DNA of 64,000 nt from Clostridia bacterium (GTDB lineage: Bacteria; Bacillota; Clostridia; Christensenellales; Aristaeellaceae), in NCBI GenBank assembly GCA_017395065.1, contig JAFPWH010000051.1, positions 62,001-126,000 on the forward strand, written 5' to 3'. Under the pieces are notes generated by a model. It did not search any database and was not told the origin of the DNA. It saw nothing but the letters and a program-made list of their open reading frames with translations. Below, piece by piece: positions 59,177 to 64,000 of the stretch (position 1 is the first letter of the stretch; each line of letters starts with the position of its first letter). Both the position numbers and the translations under genes were made by a program.

Positions 59177-59270
59177 AGGACATAGAAAAGGTATAGACGG
59201 CGCCCGTTCCCGCCGTCTTCACTCTTCATTATCCATATCTTCAGCATTCATCATTCATTCCAAAACTTCT

Positions 59271-59312
59271 CCGCTCCCCCGAAAGCGCACAGTCGCGCCT
59301 TCGGGGGAGCGG
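59271..59312. terminator. Strong convergent hairpin
   Basis: CCGCTCCCCCGAA (59271-59283) and TTCGGGGGAGCGG (59300-59312) are perfect 13-base arms around a 16-base loop. It separates the rightward membrane-protein gene from the leftward giant gene and probably terminates both, although the T runs are short. Confidence 0.8.
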
Positions 59313-59344
59313 AGGGATTTATGCGTCGATTTCAGGCTTTCGCG

Positions 59345-62300
59345 CTATTTGCAAAGCGTCATCGCGGCTTCCATGATCATGCGCGTGTACAGCTCGGGAG
59401 CGACGAATCCGTCCTGCGGGTAGAGAAGCACGTAAAGCTGCGCGTGCATCCTGACGGAGGCGATCAGCGCGGCCTGCTCCTTAAGCAGCTGGTGCTTAAG
59501 AAGCGGGTCTGCTGCGGCAGACAGCGTACGGTATGCGCCGTCCAGCGCGTTCTGCCAAAGGGCTGTCGTACGGTCGTAAGCCGGCGCAAGCAGCGTTTCG
59601 TCCGACTTTGCGGCTTCAAACGCGCGCGCGGCGGCCTTGACGAGGGGCAGATGCCTGTCACAGACGTTGAGCTGCTTGGTGTACAGAATGGGGCTGCCCG
59701 TGTCGAAGGCCACGGAACACTCGCTGTCCGTTCGGCGCGCCTGTTCGTGCGCAGCCATGCCGCTTAGGTCGTTCCGCTTGTCGGGCGCGTGTCCGAAGGT
59801 ATAGCACATCTCGCACGTGCGGTCGCGCAGCAGGTTTACGAGCGCCTGATTTATTTCGTCTTCGCTCCTGCCCTCGGCTTCAAGGCGCGCACGGTAAGCT
59901 TCGGTGTAGGCGGCAAAGGTCAGCCGGTCGTTTTCGAGCGCTTCCTTCGTTTCGCCTTCGCTTTCATCGATCAGCCGCGCGTACAGAGCGTCCAGCGAGT
60001 GCTGCCAGAGGTCTGCGGCTTTGCCCCACGCCCAGTGCACGCCTTCGCTGCCCGAGGCCTCGTCCAGGAGCTTATGCACGTCTTCCTCGACTTTGCCGTG
60101 CTCGAGGCAGTAGTCGTTCTTGTACGTCGCCGCGCCTTCGCCCTCGGATACGATGCTGTATTCGCAGCAGGCCTTTCCGCCGCCGGTCGGCGGAGGCGGA
60201 TCCTTGTCGGTCGTCTCGACGATGACCTCGTTGCTGTAGACCGTGATGACGTTGCCCCGGTCGTCCTTCATCGTGAACCAGGCGATGTTGTAAATGTCGC
60301 CCATCGCCACGTCGAACTCATCGACCTCGTAGATCAGGTGCTCGACGATCGGCGCCGTATCCAGCGTCGGATGTTTGCTCATCCAGTAGCCGGGTACGTC
60401 CGTAAGCAGGATGTCGTAGCCGTCGATGTCCGTGAACACGCGGCCGGTGGGGTTGTACAAAACGATGTCGTACTCGACCTTCTCGCCCTTTGTGTAGGCG
60501 TAGCCGTTCTTGGGTATGCTGGTTTCGTACTTGTAGGCCACGGGGTCTCTCAGCTGCTCGAGCTCGCCCGGGCCGGTCCGCACGTCCACCCTGTCACAGG
60601 GATGGAAGTCCTTGCGCCCGATGCCCTCTTCGTCGATGAAGGCCGAAAATTCCACATAGTTCGAGAAATAGCCGTCCAGCGCGCTGACCTCGCTCACCGT
60701 ATACGTATAGTAGAAGCTCGCAGACGTGTGCGGCTCTACCTTCTGATAGTGCAATATTTCGACAAAGGCGACCGAGCCGTCGGAGTTGGTCACCTCGTCT
60801 TCATAGTTTATAAGGTAGATCGGCACGTCGCCGGTGTTCGAGAAGGTGATTAAGAACAGCACGTTCTCTCCCTCGACGAACCACTTGCCGTTGGCCGGGG
60901 CGTTGAGTACGGTCTTTACGACCTCCATGTCGATATAGGGCAATTCGTAGACCGGATCAGGCTTTCCGACGGGCACGATGACCGTATTGGAGAACACGGT
61001 GAAGTCCTCGCCGTCGGGATCGGGCCAGAACTCCGCAAGGCCTTCGTTAAAGATGTAGTCCCCCTTGTCCACGTCGTCCTTGGTCACGGTGTAGGTGAAG
61101 GAGCACGACACGCTCTCCATAGGCCCGAGGACGGGTACCTTGTGGATGGGGATCACGTTTTCGCCGTCGGTATGGAGCGGATCGTAGATGCCCACGTTGT
61201 ACACGGGCACGTTCGACTCGTTTTTGAGCACGAACCCGTAGGTGATCGTTTCGCCCTCCTGATAGTAAAGCCCGTTGGGCGGGAAGGATTCCTCGACCTT
61301 CATGAGCGTCAGGTGCGGCGCGCCCGGGACCGGCTTAAAGCCGGTTTCGACGACCACGGTGTTGGTCGTGATGAAGAAGAAACCGTTTTCCTCGGTGTCG
61401 TAATAGTCCATGGACGCCTGGTTCAGCACGAAGCCCTTTTCGACGTCCTCCTGCGTGACCGTGTAGTGTATGATGTAGCTCAGGCTCGTGTGCGGAGGGA
61501 TCGAGGCCAGATTGTCCACCACGGCGTCTTCGTTCTGGCCGAGCAGCGGATCTGCGATCTCCACGTCCTGCAGCTCGTGGTCAGTGTCGTTTATGACGAC
61601 GATCTCGAAGAACACGTTCTCGCCGAGGACGTAGTAGCTGCCGTTGAGCGGCGTACTTACGACTTTCTTTTCGATATTGACGCTGCCTCCGTCAATGATC
61701 GGCGTTCCCTCGCCGGTGGGCACTTTGACCTCGTTCGACCAGGCCTTCCCGGGATTTACAGTGCCGACGAGCGTCGTGCCGTCCTGTGCCCAGGTCACAA
61801 GGGCGATGTTCATGACATAAGCCACGAGCACGTCGGCCTTGGTCACGATGTACTGGTATTCCACCGTCAGCGTCATGCCGGGCATGAGGGGTTCGGGAAT
61901 GTGCACCGTTCCCATCAGCTCGTCGTAGATCTCCACGTCGCAGAGCGGTTCTGTTCCGTTGTTCGTCACTTCGACCCGGTAATAAATCGTCTCTCCATCC
62001 ACGTAGTACATCCCGTTTGCCGGCGGGTACAGCACCGATTTGTATACCGTCACGCCGTTTTCGGAGTTGCCCGTCTTCACGGTGACCGTGTCGTCGATCT
62101 CGTTGGGCTCGTCGCCGTCGGTGGCCTGGCTGCGCCAGAGGCCCACGCAGGTGTTTTCATAGAAGCCCAGGTCGCAGTCCTCGGCCTTCACGGTATGGGT
62201 TACCTCGAATTGCACGGACTGATGCGGCCCGAATTCGTCAAAGTGCATCTCGGGCGAGGTCTCGTCGCCGTACCTGTCCCTGTCGATGATCGTTACGTCG

Positions 62301-64000
62301 TAGAGCGGATAGCCCTGGCAGTTCCAGGCGTCGAGCCGGTAGGTGATCTTCTCGCCCTCCACGTAGTACATGCCGTTTGCGGGCGCGCTCAGCTCGGTCT
62401 TCTCGACGTAGAGCTCCATGTCGCCGATCTCCAGCCACACGTCCACGGTGACCGTGTCGTCGATCAGATTCTTATCGCCGCCCCGGTCTTCCTCTTTCGA
62501 ATACCACTCGCCTTTGACGGTGTTTTCGTACACGCCGTCGTAGCACTCGCTCTCGGTGACCGTGTGCGAGTATTCGTATTTCACGCTCTGCCCGCCTTCG
62601 AACACATCGAAAGTGCCCAGCACCTGTTTGTTTCCGGAGCTGTCCTCGTCGGTGATGACCACGTCGTAGAGGGGATAGTCCTGAGAATTGTGCACTTCGA
62701 TCTCAAAGACGACTTCCTCCCCGTCGGTGTAGGTCGGCCAGGCCTCGTCGTCCGTGACGCCCTTGATGCTCTTTTCGACGACGAGCTCCATGTCGCTTTC
62801 GTCGTATTCGTCGCCGAAGCTCAGGTCCACGTAGCACACGTCGACGTTGCTGAAAACCAGATCCTCTCCTATGTCTTTCCAGTTGTCGTCCAGCGGCCAG
62901 GCATTGCACTGCAGCTCCAGGCGCACGCTGTACAGGCTCAGCGCGACGTCCTCCGGCGCAACCGTGTAGTTCGCGACGAAGGACTGGCTCTCACCGGGAT
63001 TAAGGCCCTTGACGTCCTCGAAGTACCACTTGCTTCCGCAGGGCGGCTTGATCCAGGTATCGTTCACGCCGAGCTTTCGGTTGGAGTGGTTGGTGATGGT
63101 CACGTCGATGTATACCTCTTCGCCCGGGAAGTAGGCAAACTCCCCGTTCTTGAGCTTCGCGCTCAGGCTCAGCTCGTAGTCCTTTTCGCCGGCGTGCGCG
63201 CTCACGTACACCCAGCCGTTGTCCTCGACCTCGTTTTCGCCCAGCTGCGCGTCTTCGAGCGACCTGAAGGCGTCTACGTTGAAGCGGCGGGTCAGCGTGT
63301 GTCCGAAGTACTCGATGTCGCTTTGCTTCACGGTGTATTTGTCGTCATAGCAATGCACCGTTTCGCCCGCTTCGACGGGAACGAAGCGGAAGCTCGTCAG
63401 CGCGCCGTTATAGCCGTCCGGGTCGGTAAAGTACACCCACTTGATGTACAGCTTTTCGCTGCTTAAGTTCGTGACGGCGTAAGCATAGGAGATCTCCTCG
63501 CCGGCCTGATAGGTTTCCTGCTCGTTCAGTATGGTTACGTTCAGCAAGACCTCGAGGCCGCCGACGTCCTCCATCGTGAGCGGGCGCTGTTCGATAAGGC
63601 CGCAGCGCTTGCACTTGCGCTCCTCGATGCCGTCTTCGCCGGGCTTGGGCGCCTTGACCACGTACCACTCGCCCCAATCGTGCCCAAGCGCGGGCAGTTC
63701 CCTGCGCCATTCGTAGCCGCAGACCTTCCCGTAGTTCACCCGGGTGCAGTGGTTCATTTCCTGTCCGGGCTCGGTGCAGGTGGGTTGCTTCGTCACCTCC
63801 CAGTCCTCGGGCGGGAAGTGATGCCCCTTTGGGGGAATGACGCGCGTGCGCGTTTCATGGCAGATGTCACAGTACTCGTAGGCCTCTCCGGGCTCCGTAC
63901 AGGTGGCGTCGCGGTCGTCGCCCATGTTCACCCAGTGATGCTTGTGTTCGTCGTAGTCCGACGTGGCCGACGCGACCGACACCGTGCCGCAAAGCAGCAG
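59345..64000 (-). CDS. Very large secreted protein with nine DUF11-like repeats (N-terminus off the right edge)
   Basis: At least 1551 residues. The frame continues past the right edge: the codons before the GTG at 63982 read LLLCGT, the end of a signal peptide (LLLCGTVSVASA), so the true start is outside. The mature N-terminus has Cys-rich adhesin-type repeats (CTEPGEAYEYCDIC, CTEPGQEMNHC, CKRCG). Nine Ig-like DUF11/CARDB-type repeats follow, most starting like ANGMYYVEGEKITY with DVTIIDRD about 28 residues on. The C-terminal 240 residues hold two copies of a Cys-containing helical LprI-like domain. No sortase motif or membrane helix ends it. A surface or envelope protein is likely. Confidence 0.85.
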   Translation of the reverse strand: MLLCGTVSVASATSDYDEHKHHWVNMGDDRDATCTEPGEAYEYCDICHETRTRVIPPKGHHFPPEDWEVTKQPTCTEPGQEMNHCTRVNYGKVCGYEWRRELPALGHDWGEWYVVKAPKPGEDGIEERKCKRCGLIEQRPLTMEDVGGLEVLLNVTILNEQETYQAGEEISYAYAVTNLSSEKLYIKWVYFTDPDGYNGALTSFRFVPVEAGETVHCYDDKYTVKQSDIEYFGHTLTRRFNVDAFRSLEDAQLGENEVEDNGWVYVSAHAGEKDYELSLSAKLKNGEFAYFPGEEVYIDVTITNHSNRKLGVNDTWIKPPCGSKWYFEDVKGLNPGESQSFVANYTVAPEDVALSLYSVRLELQCNAWPLDDNWKDIGEDLVFSNVDVCYVDLSFGDEYDESDMELVVEKSIKGVTDDEAWPTYTDGEEVVFEIEVHNSQDYPLYDVVITDEDSSGNKQVLGTFDVFEGGQSVKYEYSHTVTESECYDGVYENTVKGEWYSKEEDRGGDKNLIDDTVTVDVWLEIGDMELYVEKTELSAPANGMYYVEGEKITYRLDAWNCQGYPLYDVTIIDRDRYGDETSPEMHFDEFGPHQSVQFEVTHTVKAEDCDLGFYENTCVGLWRSQATDGDEPNEIDDTVTVKTGNSENGVTVYKSVLYPPANGMYYVDGETIYYRVEVTNNGTEPLCDVEIYDELMGTVHIPEPLMPGMTLTVEYQYIVTKADVLVAYVMNIALVTWAQDGTTLVGTVNPGKAWSNEVKVPTGEGTPIIDGGSVNIEKKVVSTPLNGSYYVLGENVFFEIVVINDTDHELQDVEIADPLLGQNEDAVVDNLASIPPHTSLSYIIHYTVTQEDVEKGFVLNQASMDYYDTEENGFFFITTNTVVVETGFKPVPGAPHLTLMKVEESFPPNGLYYQEGETITYGFVLKNESNVPVYNVGIYDPLHTDGENVIPIHKVPVLGPMESVSCSFTYTVTKDDVDKGDYIFNEGLAEFWPDPDGEDFTVFSNTVIVPVGKPDPVYELPYIDMEVVKTVLNAPANGKWFVEGENVLFLITFSNTGDVPIYLINYEDEVTNSDGSVAFVEILHYQKVEPHTSASFYYTYTVSEVSALDGYFSNYVEFSAFIDEEGIGRKDFHPCDRVDVRTGPGELEQLRDPVAYKYETSIPKNGYAYTKGEKVEYDIVLYNPTGRVFTDIDGYDILLTDVPGYWMSKHPTLDTAPIVEHLIYEVDEFDVAMGDIYNIAWFTMKDDRGNVITVYSNEVIVETTDKDPPPPTGGGKACCEYSIVSEGEGAATYKNDYCLEHGKVEEDVHKLLDEASGSEGVHWAWGKAADLWQHSLDALYARLIDESEGETKEALENDRLTFAAYTEAYRARLEAEGRSEDEINQALVNLLRDRTCEMCYTFGHAPDKRNDLSGMAAHEQARRTDSECSVAFDTGSPILYTKQLNVCDRHLPLVKAAARAFEAAKSDETLLAPAYDRTTALWQNALDGAYRTLSAAADPLLKHQLLKEQAALIASVRMHAQLYVLLYPQDGFVAPELYTRMIMEAAMTLCK

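Noticed and set aside
61142-63466. 774-codon rightward ORF
   Set aside because: Antisense frame of the nine-repeat secreted protein; Val/Ala/Asp/His-rich composition typical of an antisense GC-rich frame.
63982-63984. GTG at 63982 as the real start of the large secreted protein
   Set aside because: The upstream codons continue in frame as the hydrophobic end of a signal peptide to the window edge, so the start lies outside.

Overview
This window comes from a Gram-positive Bacillota genome, most likely a gut-type Clostridia. The evidence is strong AGGAGG ribosome binding sites, a BY-kinase fused to its Wzz-type adaptor, LCP, LicD, VanZ and STAS/RsbW proteins, and a clostridial style of integrative element. 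No rRNA, tRNA or species marker is present, so the assignment stops at that level. Composition is mosaic: moderately GC-rich at 1-19 kb, AT-rich at about 19-46 kb, and clearly GC-rich from 46.7 kb to the right edge.

Region 1 (1-16.2 kb) is one end of a phage-like integrative element. A leftward replication module (family A DNA polymerase, DUF2815, DUF2800 nuclease-like protein, two small proteins) and a leftward XRE regulator diverge from a rightward arm: XRE repressor, ImmA/IrrE protease, Y-family polymerase, YolD-like protein, SLOG protein, antirepressor-like protein, an unknown protein and four consecutive serine recombinases. Two different sets of palindromic operator-like sites lie in the control regions.

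Region 2 (16.3-24.9 kb, all leftward) looks like a RiPP cluster. It has two small precursor-like peptides, a PqqD-type recognition protein, a radical SAM/SPASM maturase, an HPr-kinase-like protein, a SipW-like peptidase, a helix-turn-helix-like protein, an ABC exporter, a calcineurin-type phosphatase, a VanZ protein and an NTP_transf_5 nucleotidyltransferase. No lasso or lanthipeptide enzyme is visible, so the product class is unclear.

Region 3 (24.9-55.1 kb, almost all leftward) is an exopolysaccharide or capsule locus. A BY-kinase starts it, followed by a 1946-residue secreted YD-like repeat protein and a degenerate LCP protein. Next come a membrane Rossmann protein fused to a cut-off aldolase domain, an initiating sugar-phosphate transferase, glycosyltransferases, a complete GDP-heptose pathway (GmhA, HddA, HddC-GmhB fusion), a Wzy-like and a Wzx-like protein, two LicD proteins and a phosphonate pathway. 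The phosphonate genes (three-domain cytidylyltransferase/PEP mutase fusion, phosphonopyruvate decarboxylase, phosphonoacetaldehyde reductase) predict a 2-hydroxyethylphosphonate-decorated glycan. Regulators and unusual repeat arrays interrupt the locus at 41.2-44.4 kb.

Region 4 (55.2-64 kb) holds an RsbW/STAS pair, a glycosidase-like beta-propeller, a small orphan protein, a membrane protein and the truncated gene of a very large secreted protein with nine DUF11-like repeats.
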